A stretch of DNA of 64,000 bases from Kerstersia gyiorum (GTDB taxonomy: Bacteria > Pseudomonadota > Gammaproteobacteria > Burkholderiales > Burkholderiaceae_B), in contig NZ_SGWZ01000006.1 in NCBI RefSeq assembly GCF_004216755.1, positions 156,090 through 220,089 on the forward strand. Direction: 5' to 3'. The notes beneath the pieces were generated by a model that worked only from the letters and a program-made list of their open reading frames with translations, ran no database searches and was not told the origin of the DNA. This document shows positions 45,238 to 53,930 of this stretch, one piece after another (position 1 is the stretch's first letter; each line of letters opens with the position of its first letter). The translations under genes were made by a program, and so were the position numbers.

Positions 45238-45333
45238 CCCCGGACTTCAGGCCGGGGTCGAGCGAGACAATATCCATACGGCGCCGCAGGCGCCCCTATA
45301 TCGTGGCGGAGAAGTTTCGGCCTTTAGGCCGAA
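45238..45333 (+). repeat. Pair of TTCAG/TTTA-loop hairpins resembling IS200/IS605 ends
   Basis: CCCCGG-ACTTCAGG-CCGGGG (45238-45257) and TTCGGCC-TTTA-GGCCGAA (45316-45333) lie 58 bases apart in the gap between uup and pyrC (45152-45498), which has no gene. The second sits in GAAG...GTTCTTCAC, a context like the subterminal hairpins next to tnpB genes. No tnpA or tnpB is present. They may be a solo relic (palindrome-associated element), or simply two structured sites. Confidence 0.35.
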
Positions 45334-45463
45334 GTTCTTCACGCCGAGACCGATGCCGCCCTTCAGGCCTGGCAACGCCTGATTCCCTTGGCGGCAAATG
45401 GCGGCTTACTACGGTATGCGACATACGACCTGCGGCATAGGCCAAACCTGGCCGCAATAAAAC

Positions 45464-45492
45464 ATGCCAGGCCGAATGAACCTGGCATTTTT
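45464..45492. terminator. Bidirectional terminator after pyrC
   Basis: ATGCCAGG-N9-CCTGGCAT is a perfect 8-bp stem with A and T runs on both sides: TTTTT follows on the plus strand and GTTTTATT follows on the minus strand. It sits directly downstream of the leftward pyrC stop, and can also close rightward transcription from uup. Confidence 0.8.
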
Positions 45493-45498
45493 CACATA

Positions 45499-46587
45499 TC
45501 AATCCTGCTGCACCGTCCAGCCCAGCGACTCGCCACCCGCGAGCGGCACAATTTCCAACCCGCCGCGTTCCAGACGTTCCGGAATGGGCGTTTCCCGGCG
45601 CAGCAGCGTCAGGGTGCCGGTATTGCGCGGCAAACCGTAAAAGTCTGCCCCATTGAAACTGGCGAAGGCTTCCAGCTTGTCCAGGCGGCCCATGGCATCG
45701 AATGCCGTCGCGTACAGGGCCATGGCATGCAATGCGGTATAGCAACCAGCGCAGCCACAGGCGTGCTCTTTGAGGCCGCGAATATGCGGAGCGCTGTCCG
45801 TTCCCAGGAAGAAGCGCGGATTGCCGCTGGTCGCGGCCTCCACCAGCGCCAGGCGATGGGTTTCACGCTTGAGTACCGGCAGGCAGTAGAAATGCGGACG
45901 CACCCCGCCCAGGAAAATCGCGTTGCGGTTGTACAGCAGATGCTGCGGCGTGATCGTTGCGCCAATCGGGCCTTCCGCCTGCGACACATACGCCACGGCT
46001 TCTTTGGTCGTCAGGTGTTCAAACACCACCCTCAGCTCGGGAAACGCCTTGCGCAGCGGAATCATCACGCGGTCGATGAACACGGCTTCCCGGTCGAACA
46101 GGTCAATCGCCGGATCGGTCACTTCACCATGCACCAGCAGCGGCAGGCCATGGCGCTGCAAAGCTTCAAGCGCAGGCGCGCAGCGGCCCAGCAAATCCGT
46201 TACGCCGGCATCGGAGTTGGTGGTGGCGCCCGCCGGGTACAGTTTCACCGCTTTGACGAACCCGGACTGCGCCGCGCGGCCGATTTCCTCGGCAGTCGTG
46301 TTGTCGGTGAGATACAGCGTCATCAGCGGCTCGAAGCGGCCGCCCATGCCCGCCTGCTCCAGCGCCGCCAGGATGCGTTGCCGATAGGCGCCGGCCTGCT
46401 CGGTAGCGACCACCGGCGGACGCAGGTTGGGCATGATGATGGCGCGGCCGAACTGGCTTGCGCTATCGGCCAGCACTGCGCGCAACATCTCGCCGTCGCG
46501 CACGTGCAGATGCCAGTCGTCCGGCCTGGTGATGGTCAGGCTGTCAATACCCGAACCACTCGAATTCTTGGAAGTCACTGCAGACAC
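45499..46587 (-). CDS. pyrC: Dihydroorotase (PyrC)
   Basis: A 362-residue amidohydrolase of the short E. coli-type PyrC family, third step of pyrimidine synthesis. The zinc motif His-x-His is in 'DDWHLHVRDGEML', the carbamylated lysine in 'VKAVKLYPAGATTNS', further ligand histidines in 'LLVHGEVTD' and 'VFEHLTTKEA', and the catalytic aspartate in 'FLGTDSAPH'. The start is a GTG with GGGGGG 5 bases upstream; about 14 residues precede the usual family start. It ends at a strong terminator. Confidence 0.95.
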   Translation of the reverse strand: MSAVTSKNSSGSGIDSLTITRPDDWHLHVRDGEMLRAVLADSASQFGRAIIMPNLRPPVVATEQAGAYRQRILAALEQAGMGGRFEPLMTLYLTDNTTAEEIGRAAQSGFVKAVKLYPAGATTNSDAGVTDLLGRCAPALEALQRHGLPLLVHGEVTDPAIDLFDREAVFIDRVMIPLRKAFPELRVVFEHLTTKEAVAYVSQAEGPIGATITPQHLLYNRNAIFLGGVRPHFYCLPVLKRETHRLALVEAATSGNPRFFLGTDSAPHIRGLKEHACGCAGCYTALHAMALYATAFDAMGRLDKLEAFASFNGADFYGLPRNTGTLTLLRRETPIPERLERGGLEIVPLAGGESLGWTVQQD

Positions 46588-46770
46588 AAACGCCCCCCGG
46601 CTGAAAGCATGATGATGGAAAAATCACGGCCGTGCACACCGCCCTGGCCAGTGCCGGTGCTATTGTAAGAGCTTACCGGGTACAGGCATGAACCGTTTTG
46701 TCTTTCGGGCCAAGACAAGTTATGCTGCCGCCGCTAAACCTTTTCAACCCATCAAGCAGGAGTGCCCACG

Positions 46771-47046
46771 ATGGCAAAAGCCCCCGCCGCAGCCGAGCGC
46801 AAACCCAATGCAGCCTTCATGAAGCCGCTGACCCCCAGCCCTATCCTGGCTGCCGTCATCGGTGCGGATCCGCTGCCGCGCACGGAAGTCACCAAGAAGA
46901 TCTGGGAATACATCAAGAAACACGACCTGCAAGACGCCGCCAATCGCCGCAATATCAATGCCGACGACAAGCTGCGCCCGCTGTTCGGCAAGGATCAGGT
47001 GTCGATGTTCGAACTGACCAAGCTGGTCAACGCCCACCTGAAATAA
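46771..47046 (+). CDS. SWIB/MDM2 domain protein
   Basis: A 91-residue protein: a basic Ala-rich lead (MAKAPAAAERKPNA) followed by one complete SWIB domain ('LTPSPILAAVIGADPLPRTE', 'KIWEYIKKHDLQDAANRRNI', 'LFGKDQVSMFELTKLVNAHL'). SWIB domains occur in eukaryotic chromatin remodelers and as small stand-alone proteins in chlamydiae and proteobacteria, where a nucleoid or DNA-topology role is suspected. AGGAG 8 bases upstream supports the ATG. It is a single gene ending in a rho-independent terminator. Confidence 0.92.
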   Translation: MAKAPAAAERKPNAAFMKPLTPSPILAAVIGADPLPRTEVTKKIWEYIKKHDLQDAANRRNINADDKLRPLFGKDQVSMFELTKLVNAHLK

Positions 47047-47146
47047 TCAGGCAGCACTACCCGCCAGGGAGGCCCGGCCGGCTGAGTTGTCAGCCTGAGC
47101 TGCCTTCCCCGGCCCATGGCCCGGAATGTCCGGGAGCCAGGAAAAC

Positions 47147-47169
47147 GGACGCCGATGCGTCCTTTTTTT
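47147..47169 (+). terminator. Rho-independent terminator downstream of the SWIB gene
   Basis: GGACGC-CGAT-GCGTCC is followed by seven T residues, a textbook hairpin about 100 bases after the SWIB stop codon. Confidence 0.85.
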
Positions 47170-47260
47170 CGTTCTGTGCCGACGTGTGCCCGCGTGAAGC
47201 AGGCAAACCCGCCCGGCGGTGCGACCTGCGCCGCGCCTGGAACCGGCTGCGGCAGAAGGT

Positions 47261-48616
47261 TCAGCGACGGTACTGCAGTCCGTCGAGCGCCAGCCCGGGC
47301 TTGCGGCCCAGCATGACATCCGCCACCACCCGGGCACTGCCGTGCGCCAGCGTCCAGCCCAGTGCCCCCTGCCCCACGTTGACAAATACGTTCGCTACCG
47401 GGGTGGCGCCCAGCACCGGCGTACCCTTGGGTGTCGCCGGACGCAGTCCGGCCCAGGGCTCGCAGGGCGCGTCCGGCGAGGCCGGCAGCCAGGGCGCTGC
47501 GGCCGCCTGCACTTCCCGGCGCAACAATGCCACGCGCGCCGGGTCCAGGCGGCTGTCCTGGCCCACGATATCCACCAGCCCGGCCACGCGCAGGCCCCGG
47601 CCCGTCAGCGGCGCATAGACCGTTTTTTTGGCCAGATCGGTAATATTCAGGGACGGCATGGCACTGGACTCCGGCAATGTCAGGCTGTAGCCCTTGAGCG
47701 GATAAACCGGCAGGTCCAGCCCGATCTGTGCCCCCAGGGGCGCGCTTTGCGCCCCGCAGGCAATGACGAAAGCATCCCCCTCCACCTCGCCTTGCGGCCC
47801 GAACACCGCATGAGCGCCCGCCCCCGGGCGGCGACGCCAACCCTCGACCCGAAAGCCATAATGGAAAGTCACGCCCGCCTGTTGCAGCAATTGCTGCAAA
47901 CCGACGCAGAAAGCATGGCAATCGCCCACTTCCTCGCTGGGCGTCAGCACCCCTCCCACCATGCGCCGCCCCATGCCACAATCAGGGTGAGCCAGGGCCG
48001 GCTCGGCGTCCATGCAGGCCTGCGCATCCAGCACCTGCTGTTCACACCCCAGTGGCGCCTGCAGCGCCACCTGGCGGCGTGCTCCTTCCAGGGCCGAGGC
48101 ATCGGAATAGACCACCAGCTTGCCATTGCGACGATAGGAAAACGACAGGCCTGCGCCCTGGGGAGTTTCCAGAAATGCATGCATGAGGTCACGGCTGTAG
48201 AACGCCAGGCGCAGCAGGCGCTCGGTGGTCAGCTGGCTTTGCCGCGCATTGCAGGCGGCGGCGAACTGCATCAGCCAGCGCCACTGGCGCCAATCGGCGC
48301 GCGGTCGCCAGCGCAGCGGCGAGGCCGGATTGAACAACCAGGTCACGGCTTGCCCCAGCACGCCCGGCCCGGCGAGCGGCGCCACATAGCTATAGGATAG
48401 TTGCGCGCCATTGCCATGACTGGCACCCAGGGCGGGCGCCTGGGCCTGGTCCAGCACCGTCACCTCCAGGCCTTCCTGGCGCAGATACCACGCCGTCAAC
48501 AAGCCTGTAATGCCCGAGCCCAGCACCACCGCGTGGCGCAAACCGGGCTGGATTCCCGTTCCTTGATGTTCCGATGAGGCCTGCCGGCCTTGTGTACTGA
48601 CTGACGCCACCTTCAT
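47261..48616 (-). CDS. D-amino acid dehydrogenase-like flavoprotein (DadA family)
   Basis: A 451-residue FAD-dependent oxidoreductase of the DAAO/DadA group. The nucleotide loop 'AVVLGSGITGLLTAWYLRQE' is about 35 residues from the N-terminus. It is followed by 'NGAQLSYSYVAPLAGPGVLG' and 'LFNPASPLRWRPR', which closely track E. coli DadA, and the C-terminal FAD segment 'NVFVNVGQGALGWTLAHGSA'. It should deaminate D-amino acids oxidatively at the membrane. The N-terminal 30 residues before the FAD loop are an unusual extension and the ribosome-binding site is poorly spaced, so the exact start is uncertain. It lies divergent from a LysR gene and near the D-aminoacylase operon. Confidence 0.82.
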   Translation of the reverse strand: MKVASVSTQGRQASSEHQGTGIQPGLRHAVVLGSGITGLLTAWYLRQEGLEVTVLDQAQAPALGASHGNGAQLSYSYVAPLAGPGVLGQAVTWLFNPASPLRWRPRADWRQWRWLMQFAAACNARQSQLTTERLLRLAFYSRDLMHAFLETPQGAGLSFSYRRNGKLVVYSDASALEGARRQVALQAPLGCEQQVLDAQACMDAEPALAHPDCGMGRRMVGGVLTPSEEVGDCHAFCVGLQQLLQQAGVTFHYGFRVEGWRRRPGAGAHAVFGPQGEVEGDAFVIACGAQSAPLGAQIGLDLPVYPLKGYSLTLPESSAMPSLNITDLAKKTVYAPLTGRGLRVAGLVDIVGQDSRLDPARVALLRREVQAAAAPWLPASPDAPCEPWAGLRPATPKGTPVLGATPVANVFVNVGQGALGWTLAHGSARVVADVMLGRKPGLALDGLQYRR

Positions 48617-48906
48617 TCCCCTAGCCGTGGTATTGCCTGATGCTCCGCCAGCGCGCCAACCGCCGCTGCGGCACCTGTTGCCTGACGCCTGCGCCTGCCG
48701 CTTCCGTGTCGGGAAGCGGCCTGGCGAGATCGCTGCATTTTCAAGACTATTCCCTGACAGTCTTGGCAGACCTCGAAAAAATACAGGCATGCAAAGTTTC
48801 CGTCACCGCGCCACCTGCTGTCCAACAAAATAAAAGTACCCCCCTTTGCATTTTTTCGATACCCTTGCCGCATCCCTGTGCTGCCCGCCCCTGGCCCCGG
48901 AGTCTC

Positions 48907-49815
48907 ATGAAACATCCTACGCAGCGCCTGCTGCCTGCGACCGTCAACCTCAATACGTTTGAAGTCATTGCCCGGCGCGGCAGCATTACCGCAGCGGCAC
49001 AGGATCTGGGACTGACCCAGAGCGCCGTCAGCCGCCAGCTGACCGACCTGGAAAATTTCGTTGGCGCCGCCCTGTGCCTGCGTACCCCGACCGGGCTGGT
49101 GCTGACGGAAGCCGGCGCCAGCTACCTGCGACGCATCCGCTATCTGCTGGATGAACTGGAGTCTGCGTCGATTGCCGTCGCCACCCGATCTGTGCCCGAT
49201 ACCGTCATCCGGATTTCCGTCCCGACGACGTTCGGCACGCTGTGGGCCATGCCCCGGCTCAGCCAATTCGCGCTCGCCCACCCGGCGATCCAACTGGATG
49301 TGGTCACCCATGTCGGGCCCATCTCGGTTCGAGATTCGGTGCTGGACGCTGCCATCGTACATTGCGAGGGCCCGGAACCCGGCTGTGTCGGCGACATGCT
49401 GGCCCCCCTGATTTCCTGGCCCATGGCTGCCCCGGCGCTATGTCCCCAGGCGCCGCTCGCCCCCGAACGAATGGCCGGGCTGCCGCTCCTGCACCTGACA
49501 TCGGCGCCCAACGCCTGGCCAGCCTATCTGCGCCAACTCGGACAACGCATCGAAGTCCCCGCACCCGGCGCGCACTACAGCCTGCTGACGCTCTCCATTA
49601 CCGCGACCGAAGCCGGTCTGGGCGCTGCGCTGCTGCCCGAATACGTCGCCGGGGACGCCCTGCGCGCCGGCCGGCTGGTGCGTCTGCACGATGAGCCCTT
49701 CGCGTCACCAAGGGACTATTTTTTCATTTCAACGGAAGAACGTGCGCATAGTCCGGCCATCCAGGCCTTGCGCCAATGGCTGACTGCCGCCACGACTTCC
49801 GACGCGCAGGCTTAA
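48907..49815 (+). CDS. LysR family transcriptional regulator (divergent from dadA-like gene)
   Basis: A 302-residue regulator with an N-terminal helix-turn-helix ('EVIARRGSITAAAQDLGLTQ', then 'SAVSRQLTDLENFVG') and a LysR effector domain ('VIRISVPTTFGTLWAMPRLS'). The pattern 'LNTFEVIARRGS' resembles GcvA/AmpR-type members. GGAG 4 bases upstream marks the ATG. It is divergent, over a 290-base gap, from the DadA-like gene and is its likely regulator. It is convergent with the second LysR gene, 21 bases apart. Confidence 0.88.
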   Translation: MKHPTQRLLPATVNLNTFEVIARRGSITAAAQDLGLTQSAVSRQLTDLENFVGAALCLRTPTGLVLTEAGASYLRRIRYLLDELESASIAVATRSVPDTVIRISVPTTFGTLWAMPRLSQFALAHPAIQLDVVTHVGPISVRDSVLDAAIVHCEGPEPGCVGDMLAPLISWPMAAPALCPQAPLAPERMAGLPLLHLTSAPNAWPAYLRQLGQRIEVPAPGAHYSLLTLSITATEAGLGAALLPEYVAGDALRAGRLVRLHDEPFASPRDYFFISTEERAHSPAIQALRQWLTAATTSDAQA

Positions 49816-49836
49816 GCCCCGTCATCCGCCGCCGGC

Positions 49837-50784
49837 CTATGACGGCAAGCGGCAACCTACCGGCAAGGCGGCCCGGCGCACCTGTTTCCGGATGGCATCG
49901 GCCAAGGCCTGGGCGGCGGGTGTCGGCGCGTGCTCTTCATGAAACATCAGGCACAGCAAGCGCACCACCGTCGGTTCGCGCAGCAAGGCATAGGTAAGGC
50001 CCGGCGCCATCACACGCTTGGCGGCCAGCGCCGGCAGCACGGCAATGGCCAGCCCGCTTTGCACGATGGCAGCCTGCGAAGTCGTGCTGGACGCCTCGTA
50101 AAACGGCGCAGCCGCCTCGATGGGCAGATCTGCGCGCGACTGCAGCAGGGCCATGATGCCGGTTTCATCCACCACCCCCACCAGTTTGCGCCCAACCAGA
50201 TCCTCCCAGGCCACCGTACCGGCGTCGTCTGGCCGGATATCCGCGTCGTCGCTGCGGTACAGCACGCCGAAGGTGTCCTCCAGCAGGGGTTCGCAATCCA
50301 GTCCGTGCACATCGGCCCAGCGGCTGGTCAGCCCGAAATCCACGTCGCCCGCCACCACCTGGCGCTGGATGCGTCCGGAGTTGTCATCACGCAGATAAAG
50401 ACGGATGCCCGGATAGCGCACCGCGAATGTCGCTGCCGCCGGCGCTATCAGTTCGGTGATCGCCGAGGGTGCGGCCGCGACGCCGACCCGTCCGCGTTCC
50501 AGCGCGCCATAGCGCACCACATCCTCGATGGCACCATCGAAATCGGCCAGCAGGCGCGTCACGCGCGGCAGAAACTCCTGCCCGACCTGAGTCAGCGCCA
50601 CGCGCCGGCTGGTGCGCGAGAACAATTGGGTTCCCAGCGCCGATTCCAGCTGCCGGATCAGGCCGGTCACCGAGGACTGGGTCTGGAACAGGCGATGCGC
50701 CGCATGCGTGAAACTCGCCTCCTGGGCGACGGCGACAAAAGCATTGAGGTGCTTCAGCGTGATGTGCTTGGGCAGTCGATTCAT
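49837..50784 (-). CDS. LysR family transcriptional regulator (divergent from D-aminoacylase operon)
   Basis: A 315-residue LysR protein. The helix-turn-helix region reads 'AFVAVAQEASFTHAAHRLFQ' and 'TQSSVTGLIRQLESALG', and the effector domain 'GRVGVAAAPSAITELIAPAA'. The helix has 'QTQSSVTGLIRQLE' in place of the usual 'SQPALSRQI', a small deviation. It is divergent from the N-acyl-D-amino-acid deacylase gene, with a T-N11-A dyad between the two genes. Confidence 0.9.
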   Translation of the reverse strand: MNRLPKHITLKHLNAFVAVAQEASFTHAAHRLFQTQSSVTGLIRQLESALGTQLFSRTSRRVALTQVGQEFLPRVTRLLADFDGAIEDVVRYGALERGRVGVAAAPSAITELIAPAAATFAVRYPGIRLYLRDDNSGRIQRQVVAGDVDFGLTSRWADVHGLDCEPLLEDTFGVLYRSDDADIRPDDAGTVAWEDLVGRKLVGVVDETGIMALLQSRADLPIEAAAPFYEASSTTSQAAIVQSGLAIAVLPALAAKRVMAPGLTYALLREPTVVRLLCLMFHEEHAPTPAAQALADAIRKQVRRAALPVGCRLPS

Positions 50785-50831
50785 AACAAATCCTGATCAA
50801 TGCATTAACTAAAAGGATTTTTCAGATGGAT

Positions 50832-50856
50832 GCTGGCTTTGGATAATAAAGCCAGC
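50832..50856. promoter_or_regulatory. Inverted repeat with LysR T-N11-A motif
   Basis: GCTGGCTTT-GGATAAT-AAAGCCAGC is a perfect 9-bp dyad in the 106-base gap between the LysR gene and the D-aminoacylase gene. The inner bases TTT-N7-AAA fit the T-N11-A core of LysR boxes. It lies 48 bases upstream of the LysR start and 34 bases before the deacylase ATG. Confidence 0.55.
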
Positions 50857-50890
50857 CCATTCCGTTCAGGAAGGGCGTCAGGAGGAAGAC

Positions 50891-52366
50891 ATGCAGAACA
50901 ACACCCGGGAATTCGATCTGAAGATCACGGACGGCTGGCTTATCGACGGCACCGGCGCCGAACGCCGCCGTGCCGACATCGGTATTCTGGACGGCCGCGT
51001 CGCCGCCCTCGGCGATCTGGGCCAGGCGCCAGCCCGCCAGACGCTCAGCGCTGGCGGCCATATCGTCGCGCCCGGCTTCATCGACACTCATGGCCACGAT
51101 GATCTCATGTTCGTGGAAAAGCCGCAGCTGGACTGGAAAACCAGCCAAGGCATCACAACCGTGGTCGTCGGCAACTGTGGCGTCAGCGCCTCGCCCGCCC
51201 CCATGCCGGGCAACACCGCCGCCGCACTGGCGCTGCTGGGTGAATCCCCGCTGTTCCCGGACATGCATACCTACCTGCAGGCCCTGCGCGGCCTGCACCC
51301 AATGATCAACGTAGCCGCGCTGGTCGGCCACGCCAACCTGCGCCTGGCCGTCATGCAGGACCCGATGGCCACGCCGACCGAGGCGGAACAACAGGCCATG
51401 GAGACCCTGCTGCGCGAATCGCTGCAGGCCGGCGCCGTCGGTTTCAGCACCGGCCTGGCCTATGAACCGGGCAGCGTCTCGAAACTGGAAGAACTCGACG
51501 GCCTGGCGCACATTGCAGCCGCCGCCGGCTCGCTGCACACCAGCCACATCCGCAACGAAGGCGATGACGTCGAGGCCGCCGTCGACGAAGTACTGGGCAT
51601 CAGCCGCCGCACCGGCTGCGCCACGCTGGTATCGCACCACAAATGCATGCTCAAGGCCAACTGGGGCCGCAGCCAGTACACCCTGGCCAACATCGACCTG
51701 GCCCGCACGCAGGGGCTGGATGTTGCGCTCGACATCTACCCCTATCCTGGCAGCTCCACCATCCTGATCCCGGAACGCGCCGACCTGATCGACGATATCC
51801 GCATCACCTGGTCCACGCCGCACCCTGAATGCAGCGGCAAGTACCTGTCGGACATCGCCTGGGAATGGGGCTGTGACCGCGAAACCGCCGCCCGCCGCCT
51901 GCTGCCTGCCGGCGCCATCTATTTCGCCATGGACGAAGACGAGGTGCAGCGCATCTTCCGCCACCCCTGCTGCATGGTGGGCTCCGACGGCCTGCCCAGT
52001 GACGAACGTCCGCACCCGCGCCTGTGGGGCAGCTTCACACGCATCCTCGGCCGCTACGTGCGCGAATGCCAGCTGATGCCGCTGGAACAGGCCGTGGCAC
52101 GCATGACGGCGCTGCCCGCATCCGTTTTCGGCCTGCGCGACCGTGGCACGCTGCGCGAAGGTGCCTGGGCCGACATCGTGATCTTCGATCCCGAAACCGT
52201 CGAGGACCGCGCGACCTGGGAAAATCCGACCCAACCTTCCGTCGGCGTGGACGCGGTACTGGTGAACGGGACTCAGGTATTTCCCAAACTTGAAGGCGTG
52301 CAACGACCCGGGCAAGTCCTTCAGCGAGAATTTCCAGCCATGTCCGGCAATGCCGGCGAGGCCTGA
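50891..52366 (+). CDS. N-acyl-D-amino-acid deacylase (D-aminoacylase)
   Basis: A 491-residue metal-dependent amidohydrolase that frees D-amino acids from N-acyl forms. The zinc ligands of the Alcaligenes D-aminoacylase structure can be placed at the same numbers: His67 and His69 ('DTHGHDDLM'), Cys96 ('VVGNCGVSASP'), a histidine pair near 216-219 ('SLHTSHIRNEG'), His249/250 ('LVSHHKC') and Asp366 ('MVGSDGLPSDERPHPRLWG'). This is strong support for the assignment. It heads a LysR-linked operon with a permease, a serine hydrolase, a nitrilase and an N-formylglutamate-amidohydrolase-like gene; a DadA-like gene lies nearby. An AGGAGG ribosome-binding site precedes the ATG. Confidence 0.93.
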   Translation: MQNNTREFDLKITDGWLIDGTGAERRRADIGILDGRVAALGDLGQAPARQTLSAGGHIVAPGFIDTHGHDDLMFVEKPQLDWKTSQGITTVVVGNCGVSASPAPMPGNTAAALALLGESPLFPDMHTYLQALRGLHPMINVAALVGHANLRLAVMQDPMATPTEAEQQAMETLLRESLQAGAVGFSTGLAYEPGSVSKLEELDGLAHIAAAAGSLHTSHIRNEGDDVEAAVDEVLGISRRTGCATLVSHHKCMLKANWGRSQYTLANIDLARTQGLDVALDIYPYPGSSTILIPERADLIDDIRITWSTPHPECSGKYLSDIAWEWGCDRETAARRLLPAGAIYFAMDEDEVQRIFRHPCCMVGSDGLPSDERPHPRLWGSFTRILGRYVRECQLMPLEQAVARMTALPASVFGLRDRGTLREGAWADIVIFDPETVEDRATWENPTQPSVGVDAVLVNGTQVFPKLEGVQRPGQVLQREFPAMSGNAGEA

Positions 52367-52502
52367 AACAACCCGGATGAGCGCAAGCCCGCACCGGCAT
52401 ACAACAACAGCGGCCAACCACCAACCAGGACAGCATGGCCGCAACAGCGGGTCCGACACTTTCCGATCACGGCGGACTCAAAGGTAATAGGAAGGAGACA
52501 TC

Positions 52503-53912
52503 ATGACGCTCACGCAAAAAATGCCCCAGGGCAAGCGCAACGCCGCCATCGCGGTGTTTCTGGTCGGCCTCGCCATTGCGCTCTACACTCATTTCGTCAT
52601 CCCCGGCGAGACTTCGCTGTGGGGCCTGACGCCCGTCGTGGTCTTTGCGGTCATCGCCCTGCTGGGCGTGGACATCGTTCTCTCGACGATCGCCGCCATC
52701 GTACTCGGTGCCATCATGACCGGCACCACGCCCATCGCCATGGGCAAGCTGCTGGCTGACTCGCTGGGTTCCTTCATTGCGGTGGTCGGCCTGATCATCG
52801 TGCTGGGCGCCGGCGTCGGCGAAGTCGCAGCCCGTACCGGCGCGGCCGAGCAGCTGGTACGTGCCATCGTGAAGCGCATCGGCCTGTCCAACCAGCGGCG
52901 CGTACGCCTGGGCATCATGATCACCTCGACGCTGATCTGTGGCGCCCTGGGCACGCTGGCAGGCGGCAACGCCATCATCGCCGCCGTGGTCATCCCCATC
53001 GCCGCTGCGGTCCGCCTGTCTCCGCCCGCCGTGGCCGCCCTGTTCCAGACCGCCGGCTCCGCCGGACTGGTGCTCGGTCCCTTCACGCCCAATGTCGTGA
53101 CCGTCACCGGCCTGACGGGCCTGACCTATGTCGAGTACCTGACGGTGGCCGGCATTCCCATGGCCATCGCCACGCTGCTGACCGGCTGGTTCATGTCCGG
53201 CCGTATCCAGAAGATCACCGAACCGCACTTCCAGTACGAAGAAGCCGCGCTCGGCCAGGCTGCGCTGAACCTCTCGCGCCCGGCCGCCCCCAGCGCCGTA
53301 CGCGCTGCCTGGGCCTTCTGCCTGACCATCATCCTGTTGGCCATTGTCGGCATCAGCGCCAAGGCCGGCTTTGCCTTCGCGATCATCGTGATGGTTTCGC
53401 TGGGCGCCACCACCGGCCTGGCCGGCGGCATGCAACCGCGTGAAATCCTCCAGGCCATGTATGCCGGCTCGGGCAAGCTGATCTGGATATTCTTCCTGTT
53501 CTGGCTGTTCAACCCGGTGCTGGTGCTGGTCGACAAGCTCAATGCCTACCACGCCCTGCTGGACGTCGTGCAACCCTACCTGGTCGGTGTCAGCGGCGCC
53601 GTGCTGTGCATCATCATCGTGGCCTTCAACGTCGTGGGACACATTCCCGGCGCCGCCGTCGCGCAGATGACATTCACCGCCAAGATATTCGGGCCGGTAC
53701 TGGCCGCCGCCGGCGTCGGCCCTGCCGCCACCACGGCAGTGATCCTCGGCAGCTCGCAGATCGACTGGTTCGGTCCCTTCCCGTCGTCGGACATGTTCGG
53801 GCAGATGGGACTGGCACGCTCGACCCAGCTGAAGTACATGCTCTATAACGGCTGGGCAGTCATGGGCGTGAACCTGCTGATGTTCTGCGGTCTGTTCTTC
53901 ATCCTGGTCTAA
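52503..53912 (+). CDS. Ion-transporter superfamily permease (NhaC/GntP-like)
   Basis: A 469-residue membrane protein with about twelve hydrophobic segments. It is of the ion-transporter (IT) superfamily that holds GntP, DcuC and NhaC types: 'GAGVGEVAARTGAAEQLVRA', 'LGTLAGGNAIIAAVVIPIAA' and 'VVGHIPGAAVAQMTFTAKIF'. It probably imports the amide or N-acyl amino acid handled by the flanking enzymes; the exact family is not certain. GGAAGGAG precedes the ATG. It lies 136 bases after the deacylase and 18 bases before the serine hydrolase gene. Confidence 0.8.
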   Translation: MTLTQKMPQGKRNAAIAVFLVGLAIALYTHFVIPGETSLWGLTPVVVFAVIALLGVDIVLSTIAAIVLGAIMTGTTPIAMGKLLADSLGSFIAVVGLIIVLGAGVGEVAARTGAAEQLVRAIVKRIGLSNQRRVRLGIMITSTLICGALGTLAGGNAIIAAVVIPIAAAVRLSPPAVAALFQTAGSAGLVLGPFTPNVVTVTGLTGLTYVEYLTVAGIPMAIATLLTGWFMSGRIQKITEPHFQYEEAALGQAALNLSRPAAPSAVRAAWAFCLTIILLAIVGISAKAGFAFAIIVMVSLGATTGLAGGMQPREILQAMYAGSGKLIWIFFLFWLFNPVLVLVDKLNAYHALLDVVQPYLVGVSGAVLCIIIVAFNVVGHIPGAAVAQMTFTAKIFGPVLAAAGVGPAATTAVILGSSQIDWFGPFPSSDMFGQMGLARSTQLKYMLYNGWAVMGVNLLMFCGLFFILV

Positions 53913-53930
53913 CGCAAAAGAGGCAACGGC

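Noticed and set aside
45296..45745. Minus-strand frame that could be read as a TnpB C-terminus near pyrC
   Set aside because: It crosses the pyrC coding end and the strong pyrC terminator, and lacks the zinc-finger and catalytic motifs of TnpB. Only the hairpins were kept as a possible relic.
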